The notes below the pieces were generated by a model. It saw nothing but the letters and a program-made list of their open reading frames with translations, was not told the origin of the DNA and made no database searches. This document shows positions 1 to 12,800 of a DNA stretch of 64,000 nucleotides, one piece after another (position 1 is the stretch's first letter; the number at the start of each line of letters is the position of its first letter). The stretch lies in contig NW_026262581.1 of the NCBI RefSeq assembly GCF_021869535.1, forward strand, positions 74,429,955 to 74,493,954, read 5' to 3'. This stretch comes from Mytilus californianus. Taxonomy: Eukaryota > Mollusca > Bivalvia > Mytilida > Mytilidae. The position numbers and the translations under genes were made by a program.

Positions 1-45
1 ACACATTAATTCACGAATGCGCGTAGCGCATGAGTTAATTATCAG
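1..45. repeat. imperfect fold-back at window edge
   Basis: An AT-rich arm (attaattca) is followed by a GC-rich centre (gcgcgtagcgc) and a return arm (tgagttaat), giving an imperfect hairpin. It resembles the fold-back elements further right in the window, but it is cut by the window edge, so its full extent is unknown. Confidence 0.4.
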
Positions 46-810
46 TGTTGTTCGGTCACGAGTTGAATATTTTTCGATATTTGAATTCTTTGATTAGTTA
101 ATTTTTTTTATTACATTGGCAAATGCTTTTTTTAATGAAATTAATGTAGAAAATGTAAGGAACTATATCTTTTTTCTACGCATTCACAATTTGTTTTGAT
201 CCGACGTTATCGACGTCTTGACAACGCCTATTGTTGTATGACGTCAGAGAGTGAAATAACCACATTTATTTCACATGTGAAATTATCGGTTTTTATTTGA
301 CTGGGAAATCAATGTAATTCATTGCTACCAATAAGTTCTTTTATTAGAAAAGTGAACAAACTATGTTGTTCAAGCAAAACCTGTAAATATACGTGTATCA
401 TAAAGGTTATTTATACATAATTCATTGTTAAAAGTCAAAATGAAAAAGTGCAAACAGTCATCTATTTATAATAAAAATTGTTTCTTTAATAATTGAAGGA
501 TGGAGAAATGTGAATACATCGATAACAAAGAGAAAGATTGATATAATAAATAATACCTGAAAAAGATTGTAACTTTTGTATTCTATTGTAGGGTTATTAC
601 AGAGAAAAAATTCAAGGATATTCATTCTTGTTATCCTAAAAGAAGAATTCAATGGGAATAGAAAATTAAATACTCTTAAATACTTCATTACACAAAATTT
701 TCATCTTAATTTAAGTTTTTGCAAAAGAAAATAAAAAATCTTTTTATGTATTTTTCTTAATGAACATAGAAAAATGCACAAATTTGACTCCCTAATCATG
801 TTTTAACCAG
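46..810. other. AT-rich stretch before first visible exon
   Basis: I see no convincing coding exon here on either strand. By homology the oxidoreductase that starts at about 811-842 needs at least one more 5' exon, so this stretch is probably intron, with the upstream exons outside the window. A short inverted motif with tttcacatgtgaaa lies near 268-282. Confidence 0.4.
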
Positions 811-3800
811 TTGTTGAATGTTAAAGTTATTGGTATTCCAGGAACTGAAGTGACTGGTATTGTTGAAGAGGTTGGAAAAAATGTAAAAACACTTAAGAAG
901 GGAGATAAAGTGATTTCACTAATTATGAATGGTGGATTTTCTACTCATTGCATTTCACCAGCGATGGTTAGTATTATGGTTAATTTCAAGAACACATTGT
1001 ATTATACTATAACACGTAGAATTGGCAGAATATGCACAAATAACCTACTCTGTCAGTGTCTATCCTTAATTTTGTCTATCCATCCACCTGATTGCCAAAC
1101 TTTTGTTACAATTTAACAATTTACTGAGCTTCTGTGATCAAATTTGATTTCATATTTGTCTTGCCTTTCATGATCTGCTGGTATTTTCTGTAAGCCAATA
1201 GTTAGATGAAGGTAAAGTTTTATATTGTATCACGATCTTGATAATGTTGAGTTGGACTGGTTAAAGACATTTGAGATCTACTGTTTAACTTCTTTCTGTT
1301 TGCTTTCATTTTTTTTTTAAACTCAAAGTCGCAGAATGGGAGACTTAGGGTTTACTATAAAAGCTATATATTTCAGAAGGTAGAAGACCTGGATGCTTCA
1401 TACCTTGTAATCAGATACCTTATGTGACGAAGTTTTCATCTTTTATATGTCAATTGTCCTTGACCTCATTTTCATTGTTTAGCGACTGATTGAAATGAAG
1501 TATATTTTTTTGTCATGTGAAATACTCACTTATTATGAATAATAGGATAACTATATTGGTATTTGGGATCCTTGCAAGTTCTACATGTACGTCAGACAGG
1601 GTTCACCTGACCTTGACCTCATTTCATAGATCAGTGAGTAAGGTTAAGTTTTCATAGTCAAGTCTGTATCTCATATACTATAAGCAATAGTTCAACTATA
1701 TTTGGTGTATGGTATGATTGTTAGGTGTTCATGTTTGCCTAGTAGGTTTCATTTGACCTTGACCTCATTTACATGGATCTTTAATAGTTTATGTAATACT
1801 TGTAGTAAAACCTTCATATAACAGACATATATATAAGTACATGATAAGTAAAGTGAGACATTAAAAGTGTGCAATTTTTTTTTCAAAGACAAAAACACAG
1901 TAAACTATGTTTTATTTTATGATTTTAATAAGTTCTTGGAACAAAAAATTTCTTTCAATTTAAGTTTTTTTAAAACCGCTACTTTTAGTAATAGATTAAC
2001 CAAATTTTTTTTTTTATCTTTGAAAAATTTGAATGGTGAGAAATTGAATAAATTTATTGTTCCATTTTAAAACTTCATAGATTTTTTGTATTACATGCTG
2101 ACCTTTATAGAGCAATTATACATTTTTTATGTATTGTCATTTCTTTTATATTTTTAGTAGTTGGCTTTCATTGTGATTTATGAAATTAAGACATACAAAG
2201 AATGTATTCCGTGCTTATCTTATAGAAAACTCTAACAATTGTTCCTCAAAGTGTGTTTACGAAATTTGAATTCCGGTTATAAGATTCTGTTACAACAACA
2301 TCATCATAAACAAAACTGAGATGTGAAAAATTCATTTTAATTCTTATCTCCCCTTAAACTGTATTGACTCCTGTTAAGAAACAAAATAAAACTTTGTTCT
2401 GTTATTAAGTAATTTATACAAAAATGAAAATCCATATATTTTCTTTTATCAATTTTGGCAAAATTATTTGGATAAGAAACATAAAATATAATTTCAAAAT
2501 GAAGTAATTTTAATTCCTTGTGTCTTGGTCTTATTGGAACAAAAGGCCTTGATTAAAATTGGACCAATATTAAAAATAATGTACAGTAGGCAGTAACATG
2601 TCATCTGTTTTATAATTGTAGTTTACATGGAAACTCCCATCTTCAGTAGATCTGAGAGCAGGTGCAGGTCTGATAGTGAATTATGGTACAGCATACTTGG
2701 CTCTAACCAGGAAAGCAAATTTACAACAAGGGTAAACCACTTTTAGCTCAGCTTCATGGCATTATGGTCAACTTTAAAAAATCTTTTCCTCTGAAACCAA
2801 TAGACCAATTTCAAGCAAAATTTGACTGAATGATCCATAGGGTATTTAATAGCATAAAGTTTGTGTTTTTATTATGCCCCCGCCGTAGCGGTGGGGGCAT
2901 TAAGTTTTACCCTTGTCCGTCTGTACGTACGTACGTACGTCCGTCCGTCCCAAAATTGGTTTCCGTTCTCTAACTTGAGTTTGCCTCAACCAATTGTTAT
3001 GAAACTTATACACAATGCTTATTACCACAAAACACAGATCAAATTTGAATTTTGGTGGCGTCACTTTATTCGTTCTAGAGTTATTTCCTTTATAAATGGA
3101 AAAATGGAAAAATTTTTAGTTTCCGTTCTCTAACTTAAGTTTGCCTCAACTAAATGTTATGAAACTTATACACAATGCTTATTACCACAAAACACAGATC
3201 AAGTTTGAACTTTGGTGGTGTCACTTTCACCATTCCAGAGTTATGCCCTTTTATAAATGGAAAAATTGCAAAATTTTTAGTTTCCGTTCTCTAACTTAAG
3301 TTTGCCTCAACTAAATGTTATGAAACTTATACACAATGCTTATTACTACATAATACAGATTAAGTACAAAATTTGGTGGCTACACTTTTACCATTCTTGA
3401 GTTATGTCCCTTTATAAACATAAAAATTGCTGAATTTTTCGTTTCCGTTCTCTAACTTAAGTTATGGGACTTACACACAATGCTTATTACCACAAAACTC
3501 AGATCAAGTTCAAATTTGGGTAGCGTCACTTTTAATGTTCTTCAGTTATGTCCCTTTATAACTATATAATATGCAAGCGGGGGCATCATCTGTGTCCACA
3601 TGTGGACACTATCCACATTTATTTGTTCTTCCTAATCAACCAAAATTGCTGCCATGGCTAAAAATAAAAGATAAGTGTAAAATGTAGTAATTGTATAATA
3701 TATGGAAAATTGTAATAGAAAGAGAATATCTGAAATGACAAAATGTTAAGAATATTAAGATTTACTAGCATTCCTTTTGCCCCAAAATTATCATATGACT

Positions 3801-6800
3801 CCTTATAGGAGTTATTGCCCCTAAATAATGATTTTGTTTTTACCCATTTTTTGAGGCTTTTGGCTATTACCTTACAAACAATAGAAGATAGCATGAAGCT
3901 CTAACAGTAAAAATTATCGGCAAATTAAGGTCTACAAATAAGTCAAACATAACCAAAATTGTCAATCAACTCCTTTATGAAGTTAATGCTCTTCAATTAC
4001 AAGTTTAACCATATTTTTTTTTATTTATCTCTTCTTGAAAACTTAAATAGATAGAGGGAAATTGTAAACAGCAAAGATTATCAACAAGAGATGATCTACA
4101 AAGAAAAGAAATCAAATGACTAAAGCCTATCTCCGTTTAGAAGTTATTATTCTTAAATGATGTTTTAACATATTTTTAGTCTTTGGCAATTATTTTGAAA
4201 AGTATAACAGTTAGAGAGAAACTGTACAATAAGCAAACATAACTGTTTGCAAAAAAGTTAAATAAAAATCAAAATGGCTTATCTTTCCCTGGTGAACGAT
4301 TCAGGGTCTTAGTAGCCTCTTATTTTTATACCCCCGCCTTAGTGGAGGGGGCATTAAGTTTTACCCTTGTCTGTCTGTACATACGTCCCATAATTGGTTT
4401 CCGTTCTCTAACTTTAGTTTGCATCACCCAAATGTTATGAAACTTATACACAATGCTTATTACCACAAAACACAGATCAAGTTTGAATTTGGGTGGTGTC
4501 ACCTTTACCTTTCTAGAGTTATGCCCCTTTACAAATTAAAAAATTGCTGAATTTTTCATTTCCGTTCTATAGTTTAAGTTTGCCACAACCAAATGTTATG
4601 AATCTTATACACAATGCTTATTACCACAAAACACAGATCAACTTTGAATTTGGGTGGTGTCACTTTTACCTTTCTAGAGTTATACCCTTTACAAATGGAA
4701 AAATTGCTGAATTTTTCATTTCAGTTCCATTACTTAAGTTTGCCTCCACCAAATGTTATGAATCTTATACACATTGCTTATTACCACAAAACACAGATCA
4801 AGTTTGAATTTTGGTGTCGTATCTGTTACTGGTCTAGAGTTGTGCCCTTTACAAATGGAAAAATTGCTGAATTTTTCGTTTCCTTTCTCTAACTTAAGTT
4901 TGCCTCAAACAAATGTTATGAAACACAATGCTTATTACCATGAAACTCAGATCAAGTACGAATTTGGGTAGTGTCACTTTAACTGTTCTTCAGTTATTCC
5001 CCTTTATAACTTTGTATGCAAGTTGGGGCATCATCTGTGTCCCATGGACACATTCCCTTTTTTTTTTTATTTAATGAAATGCAAGAGAGTGGTTTAATTT
5101 TACTTAATATGGATTGAGTTAATTACAAGTAGTAAAAAATAGTGTAAAAAATAACAAATTATGTTGGTTGAATAAAATTGAGTTCTAATACAAACCAGCA
5201 ACAAAAGTACATCACTAAAGCCTGACAAGTTTGAAATGAATACAGCAGATACAAATAAATATTTAACATACATACCAAGTTTCAAAATGGACAAAAAGAA
5301 ATATTAAGACAACTTTTAAATTTATATGGCAAATTATGATTTTAACGCCAATTTCATGCTTAACTGGACATAAACAAACGATAGTGCATAGGGGGACATG
5401 TCCTATGGATACATATTCCTATTATAGTTTAGTTCAAATATGTTTTATAGATGTTCCCAAGCCAATAATACAATTGTTTTGATTTCAGAGAATCTGTTTT
5501 AGTTACAGCAGCAGCTGGTGGAACTGGTTTAGCTGCAGTAGAAATAGCCAGTAAAGTATTCAAATCAAAGGTAGTCATAGTTACAGAAGTTAAGTGAAAC
5601 CTATCCAAGAATCTGTGACACTTGAATTGTCTCTATCATATCATATGCTCTTAAGGACATAATATTTGGTTACAGGGAAGGTATAAATGTGCCAATGTTA
5701 AATTATTTCTTTTATATATTCTTGCATACCCACTTCATTTTAGACTTACAAATTTATGTGAAAACAAAGCAATTTTGTTATTTATGGCAGAAAAAGGAAA
5801 TTTAGGATGTCTTTCCATGCTAGATATCTAATGAATATTCTTTTAGGAGCAAAAGATTGCAGAAAAAAATCAGGAACAAATAGATTCAAAGATAATAATT
5901 ATTACTTCTGACCAGTCAAAAAAATTACTTTGTCTGTACAATAATCGATCATATACTAAGAACTCAATAAAAAAAGAGCAGGATGTATTACAAAAGTAAA
6001 GTCATTATTACCGTAAGTTTTGTCTCTATTCGACAAACTTCGACTCTAATAGACAAATTTTGGAAGCTTTATAAATAATTCTATTTCCATAGTGTTCACA
6101 TATGACTAAAATCACATCATGTCTATGAAAAACAATAAAGGATACTCAAAGATTTGACCATCAGAAGCAGTATTGTTCAGGTAACTTAACAAATGAAGAA
6201 ATCCCTTATAGATACCTTAACTTAATCAGTGTTCTCCACAGAAATTTTTGAAGGCGCAAAAAATTGTAGCGCATAACCCTTTTTTTAGCTCACCTGACCC
6301 GAAGGGTCAAGTGAGCTTTTCTCATCACTTGGCGTCCGTCGTCCGTCGTCGTCCGTCGTCGTTAGCTTTTTACAAAAATCTTCTCCTCTGAAACCACTGG
6401 GCCAAATTTAACCAAACTTGGCCACAATCATCATTAGGGTATCTAGTTTAAAAAATGTGTCCGATGACCCCGCCAACCAACCAAGATGGCCGCCATGGCT
6501 AAAAATAGAACATAGGGGTAAAATGTAGATTTTGGCTAATATCTCTGAAACCAAAGCATTTAGAGTAAATCTGACATAGGGTAAAACTGATTATCAGGTC
6601 AAGATCTATCTGCCCTGAAATTTTCGGACAAATCTGACAACATGTTGTTGGGTTGCTGCCCCTGAATTGGTAATTTTAAGGAAATTTTGCAGTTTTTGGT
6701 TATTATCTTGAATATTATTATAGATAGAGATAAACTGTAAACAGCAATAATGTTCAGCAAAGTAAGATCTACAAATAAGTTGTCATGACCAAAATTGTCA

Positions 6801-9800
6801 GTCGACCCCTTTAGGAGTTATTGCCCTTAATAGTCAATTTTTAACCATTTTTCGTAAATTTTTGTAATCTTTTACAAAAATCTTCTCCTCTGAAACTACT
6901 GATACAAATTTAACCATACTTGGCCATAATCATTATTAGGGTATTTAGTTTAAAAAGTTTGTCCGATGACCCCGCCTTCCAACCAACATGGCCAACTTAG
7001 TTAAAAATAGAACATAAGGGTAAAATGCAGTTTTTGGTTTATATCTCTGAAACTAAAGCATTTAGAACAAATCTGACAGGGGGGCAAAAATGTTCATCAG
7101 ATTTAGATTTATCTGCCCTGAAATTTTCAGACAAATCCGACGACCCGTTGTTGGGTTGCTGCCCCTGAGTTAGTAATTTTACAAACATTTTGCAGTTTTT
7201 TGTTATTAACTTAGATATTATTATAATATCTAATATCTAATACTATTAATTATGATTTTAACCTTATTTTACATGATTTCCAAAGCATCAGTAAATACAG
7301 GTGAGCGACACAGGCTCTTGAGAGCCTCTAGTTTTGAGTGGGCTATTGTGACACGGAACAATCCTTCAGAAATACAATATGAATTTAAAAGCTTTATGAC
7401 AGGCTAGGTGTTTAATTATGTACACTATTTATAAATTATTATAAAATAAAATCAAATCAATTTACACTCATCACAGTCCATTAGAGTAAAAATTTAATTC
7501 AAGGAGTCCAAATTTAGTAATTTCAAGAGAATATTCTCCTGTTCTTTGAGCATCAGCCCTTTCTAAAGATATTATATTATCTAATTATTAAGCAGTTTGT
7601 ATTTTTTGGAATACAACTTTTTTTAAAACAAAAGAAATGAAAAACAGGTGTTTGTCATTTCGAGATCGTTTCCGTGTGTATTTGGTACTATCTTTTCTTT
7701 GGCAAGTAGAAGCCTGACAAATTCTTCAAAGTTAAGTCCAAAAAAGTATTTACTAGTAACATTATGCATATGCTTCTAAGTTTCTGTTCCCAACTATTGA
7801 CATCTAGTTGTTAATTGTATTAGTTTTCCCATGCAAAGACCAAAAACCGACATAACTGATTTATTTTTTTAAACATGACAATTAAAGAGGAATTTTACTT
7901 TCTATGAACAAAATGTCGCGTTCTGACCCTAACTATCGATTCACATTTTTAATTTATCATAAATATAAGTTTACTGACGTTTTTTTACGTAAAACGACTT
8001 CCATTCATAAATATTTGTAGTTGTGTATTGCAAAGCTACCACATGTTTTCATCATGTTCATTGGTTGTATTTAAATAGATTTTATGATTGACCAATGAGA
8101 AAATTTGATATTTAATTCGGCAAAGAAATCAGGAAAGCCATGCATAAAAAAGTTTCGTATTTGTTTTTCGATCTTTTTCGGTAATTCCAACACTGAAACA
8201 CTGAAAAAAGTATCCAAGAAAAATATTTATTTATTCGATTATATTAATCTATGCAATTATGCAATCTGATAAGGCAAATACAGGTAAAGGATAGACTGGA
8301 GTCAATCAATAATTGTGTAATTTGGTGTAATATTGATTATCTTCTCAGCTGCTCAGCCGCGATCTTAAACTTTACAAAAGTTATCAACAGTTCATAATTA
8401 AATATGAAAATTAACACGCTGCAGGATTATCTTTTAAGGCACTGTGTGCCAAAGTAAGCGCTGCAGGGACAACAAAAATATTTGGAAGGCGCTGCGGTCC
8501 GTCATATTGGCCCTGGGAGAACACTGTTAATAATTATACATATTGTTATTTGACATTACATATAGCATGTTATAGCAGCCTGTGGAGGCCCAGAGAAGGG
8601 AAATATTGCCAAATCTAAAGGTGCTACAGATGTTATAGACTATAAACAGGAGAAGTTACGGAGCAGGATTGGAGAAATCACGGGTGGAGATGGTGTAAAT
8701 GTTGTTTTTGATCCTGTAGGTGGTGATATGTTCTTAGACTGTGTCAAAAGGTAAATTGAAGATGCAATAAGTAAAACAGCTATTACTTCCTATAGGAACA
8801 AACAAACAAAATTCAGAAGAGACCATTTTAAAAGATCCACAATCCATACCAAATTGATGTCAGGACAAATATTATTAAGATGTTACCAAAAACAACCACA
8901 GATAAGCATTCCTAACTTTGGACATGCATAAATATTATGTGGCAGTGTTAGTTTTTTTAGCACTTGATCATTCCCCTTTGACTCTAAATAAGAAGAATAA
9001 CAAAAGAGACATAAAAGTATATTTAAAATCAGTTCTAAAAAGCACATAACTCTATAATACAAGTTTAGTAGATAAAACAAAAACAGACCAGTAAGAGTTA
9101 AAACTGTTTTTATGCCCCAGCCTTATGCCCCCGCCGTAGCGGAGGGAGCATTAATTTTTACCCTTGTCCGTCCGTATGTACGTACGTCCCAAAGTTGGTT
9201 TCCATTCTCTAACTTTAGTTTGCCTCAACCAAATGTTATGAAACTTACACAAAATGCTTATGACCACAAAACACAGATCAAAATTGAATTTTGGTGGTGT
9301 CATTTTAACGGTTTTAGAGTTATGCCCCTTTACAAATGGAAAAATTGCTGAATTTTATGTTTCTGTTCTCTAACTTTAGTTTGCCTCAACCAAATGTTAT
9401 GAAACTTATACACAATGCTTATTACAACAAAACACAGATCAAGTTTGAATTTGGGTGGTGTCACTTTTACCTTTCTAGAGTTATACCCCTTTACAAATGG
9501 AAAAATTGTGAATTTTTTGTTTCCGTTCTCTACTTAAGTTAGCCTCAACCAAATGTTATGAAACTTATACACAATGCTTATTACCACAAAATACAGATCA
9601 AGTTTGAATGTTGGTGGTGTCACTTTTATCGTTCTTCAGTTATGTGCCTTTATAACTTAATATGATATGCAAGCGGGGGCATCATCTGTGTCTCATGGAA
9701 ACATTCCCCATTTATTTTATTTAGTGTATAGTTACAGAATGGAAAAAAAACTTATTTCATTTGTAGTTTGGCTAGGGAAGGAAGAATTCTAATTATTGGA

Positions 9801-12800
9801 TATGCCTCAAAATCTCTTGTTATTTATAGTTTCACTAGAGAAAGAAGAATTCCAGCTATTGGATATGCCTCACGATATATTTTTATTTTTTGTCTGACTG
9901 AAGAAGAGAGAATTCACGCTATTGGATATGCCTCAAGATATCTTATTTTATTTTTAGTCTGGATAGAGAAAGGAGAACTCTTACTATTACATATGCCTCA
10001 CATTATCTTTTTTTATTTGTAGTCTGGCTAGAGAAAGGAGAATTCTAACTATTAGATATGCCTAATGATATCTTATTTTATTTGTAGTCTGGCTAGAGAA
10101 GGGTGCCTCATGATATCTTATTTTATTTGTAGTCTGGCTAGAGAAGGGAGAATTCTTACTATTAGATATGCCTAATGATATCTTATTTTATTTGTAGTCT
10201 GGCTAGAGAAAGGAGAATTCTAACTATTAGATATGCCTCATGATATCTTATTTTATTTGTAGTCTGGCTAGAGAAGGGAGAATTCTAACTATTAGATATG
10301 CCTCATGATATCTTATTTTATTTGTAGTCTGGCTAGAGAAGGGAGAATTCTTACTATTAGATATGCCTCATGATATCTTATTTTATTTGTAGTCTGGCTA
10401 GAGAAAGGAGAATTCTAACTATTAGATATGCCTCATGATATCTTATTTTATTTGTAGTCTGGCTAGAGAAGGGAGAATTCTAACTATTAGATATGCCTCA
10501 TGATATCTTATTTTATTTGTAGTCTGGCTAGAGAAGGGAGAATTCTTACTATTAGATATGCCTAATGATATCTTATTTTATTTGTAGTCTGGCTAGAGAA
10601 GGGAGAATTCTAACTATTAGATATGCCTCATGATATCTTATTTTATTTGTAGTCTGGCTAGAGAAGGGAGAATTCTTACTATTAGATATGCCTCATGATA
10701 TCTTATTTTATTTGTAGTCTGGCTAGAGAAAGGAGAATTCTAACTATTAGATATGCCTCATGATATCTTATTTTATTTGTAGTCTGGCTAGAGAAGGGAG
10801 TATTCTAACTATTAGATATGCCTCATGATATCTTATTTTATTTGTAGTCTGGCTAGAGAAGGGAGAATTCTTACTATTAGATATGCCTAATGATATCTTA
10901 TTTTATTTGTAGTCTGGCTAGAGAAGGGAGAATTCTAACTATTAGATATGCCTCATGATATCTTATTTTATTTGTAGTCTGGCTAGAGAAGGGAGAATTC
11001 TTACTATTAGATATGCCTCATGATATCTTATTTTATTTGTAGTCTGGCTAGAGAAAGGAGAATTCTAACTATTAGATATGCCTCATGATATCTTATTTTA
11101 TTTGTAGTCTGGCTAGAGAAGGGAGAATTCTAACTATTAGATATGCCTCATGATATCTTATTTTATTTGTAGTCTGGCTAGAGAAGGGAGAATTCTTACT
11201 ATTAGATATGCCTAATGATATCTTATTTTATTTGTAGTCTGGCTAGAGAAAGGAGAATTCTTACTATTAGATATGCCTCATGATATCTTATTTTATTTGT
11301 AGTCTGGCTAGAGAAGGGAGAATTCTAACTATTAGATATGCCTCATGATATCTTATTTTATTTGTAGTCTGGCTAGAGAAGGGAGAATTCTAACTATTAG
11401 ATATGCCTCATGATATCTTATTTTATTTGTAGTCTGGCTAGAGAAAGGAGAATTCTAACTATTAGATATGCCTCATGATATCTTATTTTATTTGTAGTCT
11501 GGCTAGAGAAGGGAGAATTCTAACTATTAGATATGCCTCATGATATCTTATTTTATTTGTAGTCTGGCTAGAGAAGGGAGAATTCTTACTATTAGATATG
11601 CCTCATGATATCTTATTTTATTTGTAGTCTGGCTAGAGAAGGGAGAATTCTAACTATAAGATATGCCTCATGATATCTTATTTTATTTGTAGTCTGGCTA
11701 GAGAAAGGAGAATTCTAACTATTAGATATGCCTCATGATATCTTATTTTATTTGTAGTCTGGCTAGAGAAAGGAGAATTCTTACTATTAGATATGCCTCA
11801 TGATATCTTATTTTATTTGTAGTCTAGCTAGAGAAAGGAGAATTCTTACTATTAGATATGCCTCATGATATCTTATTTTATTTGTAGTCTGGCTAGAGAA
11901 AGGAGAATTCTAACTATTAAATATGCCTCATGATATCTTATTTTATTTGAAGTCTGGCTAGAGAAGGGAGAATTCTAACTATTAGATATGCCTCATGATA
12001 TCTTATTTTATTTGTAGTCTGGCTAGAGAAAGGAGAATTCTAACTATTAGATATGCCTCATGATATCTTATTTTATTTGTAGTCTGGCTAGAGAAGGGAG
12101 AATTCTAACTATTAGATATGCCTCATGATATCTTATTTTATTTGTAGTCTGGCTAGAGAAGGGAGAATTCTTACTATTAGATATGCCTAATGATATCTTA
12201 TTTTATTTGTAGTCTGGCTAGAGAAAGGAGAATTCTAACTATTAGATATGCCTCATGATATCTTATTTTATTTGTAGTCTGGCTAGAGAAAGGAGAATTC
12301 TAACTATTAGATATGCCTCATGATATCTTATTTTATTTGTAGTCTGGCTAGAGAAGGGAGAATTCTAACTATTAGATATGCCTCATGATATCTTATTTTA
12401 TTTGTAGTCTGGCTAGAGAAAGGAGAATTCTAACTATTAGATATGCCTCATGATATCTTATTTTATTTGTAGTCTGGCTAGAGAAAGGAGAATTCTAACT
12501 ATTAGATATGCCTCATGATATCTTATTTTATTTGTAGTCTGGCTAGAGAAGGGAGAATTCTTACTATTGGATATGCCTCATGATATCTTATTTTATTTGT
12601 AGTCTGGCTAGAGAAGGGAGAATTCTAACTATTAGATATGCCTCATGATATCTTATTTTATTTGTAGTCTGGCTAGAGAAGGGAGAATTCTAACTATTAG
12701 ATGTGCCTCATGATATCTTATTTTATTTGTAGTCTGGCTAGAGAAGGGAGAATTCTTACTATTGGATATGCCTCATGATATCTTATTTTATTTGTAGTCT

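Noticed and set aside
9768-10022. 84-codon open frame with repeated IGYAS
   Set aside because: As an independent gene it fails: it is made of old satellite units derived from exon 5. It is reported as a finding on the array instead.
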